Of a DNA stretch of 64,000 bases, positions 63,982 to 64,000 are shown piece by piece (the first letter of the stretch is position 1; the number at the start of each line of letters is the position of its first letter). This stretch comes from Chenopodium formosanum (taxonomy: Eukaryota > Streptophyta > Magnoliopsida > Caryophyllales > Amaranthaceae), in contig CM044862.1 in NCBI GenBank assembly GCA_024500155.1, positions 27,989,501-28,053,500 on the forward strand. The letters are read 5' to 3'. Position numbers and translations under genes: made by a program. The notes beneath the pieces are model-generated. The model did not search any database. It worked only from the letters and a program-made list of their open reading frames with translations, and was not told the origin of the DNA.

Positions 63982-64000
63982 GTAAAAACACACTCTAAGT

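Noticed and set aside
1..64000. CRISPR-like arrays, tRNA, rRNA or bacterial operons
   Set aside because: The tandem repeats seen are minisatellites inside LTRs or element tails with no unique spacers. I found no tRNA cloverleaf with A and B boxes and no ribosomal RNA blocks.
1..64000. A new defence or metabolic gene system
   Set aside because: All recognisable coding sequence belongs to transposable elements or a decayed PMD gene. Calling a host system here would go beyond the sequence.

Overview
This is a eukaryotic, almost certainly angiosperm, nuclear sequence. It is AT-rich heterochromatin-type DNA made almost entirely of nested transposable elements. I see no clear host gene, rRNA, tRNA, CRISPR or prokaryote-type operon. 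The families present are characteristic of flowering plants: Ty1/copia elements including a SIRE-type element with an envelope-like ORF, Ty3/gypsy chromoviruses, Tat/Ogre-type Ty3 elements with a second RNase H and an antisense ORF, MULE-type MITEs with 9-bp target duplications, a CACTA-like insert, and a plant-mobile-domain (PMD) gene with short GT-AG introns. The species cannot be named from this.

Layout from left to right. (1) 1-8570: copia element A on the minus strand. It has a decayed gag-pol, a CACTA-like insert in gag, a long leader and a broken 5' LTR. (2) 8571-13909: two Tat/Ogre-type LTR pieces facing each other, 8571-9930 on plus and 12043-13909 on minus, around leader-like non-coding DNA. 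(3) 13958-57686: a chromovirus array on the minus strand. Its left LTR is split into 13958-14933 and 43914-45251 by a Tat element inserted with target duplication CAAAG. Its pol lies at about 45500-48937. Its other LTR (54513-56958) carries both a PBS on the left and a PPT plus a second pol 3' end on the right, so the chromovirus is a tandem (LTR-internal-LTR-internal). (4) The Tat element (14934-43913, plus strand) is itself interrupted by a 1.55-kb insert in gag, by a MULE-type MITE (20075-28969) that in turn holds a young SIRE copia (20276-28780, LTRs differing at about five sites), and by copia B (33889-41284) inside its antisense ORF. (5) Copia B has lost pol but shares A's CACTA-like insert in gag. 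Copia C (about 50040-53752) is a third, LTR-plus-leader relative sitting inside the chromovirus. (6) 57692 to about 60060: the 3' LTR and 3' non-coding tail (66-bp tandem repeats) of a second Tat/Ogre-type element on the minus strand, inserted in the second chromovirus pol. (7) 60300-64000, plus strand: a decayed PMD gene with five short introns, running into a second PMD/DUF7745-like exon cut by the window edge.

The only long intact reading frames belong to the SIRE element: RT-RNase H (442 aa), gag (485 aa after one nonsense codon) and the envelope-like ORF (553 aa). That element still lacks integrase, so it could move only with proteins supplied by relatives. Everything else is pseudogenic. 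Relative ages follow from the nesting: the chromovirus is older than Tat; Tat is older than the MULE-MITE, which is older than SIRE; Tat is also older than copia B; and the unit-2 chromovirus pol is older than the second Tat/Ogre element.
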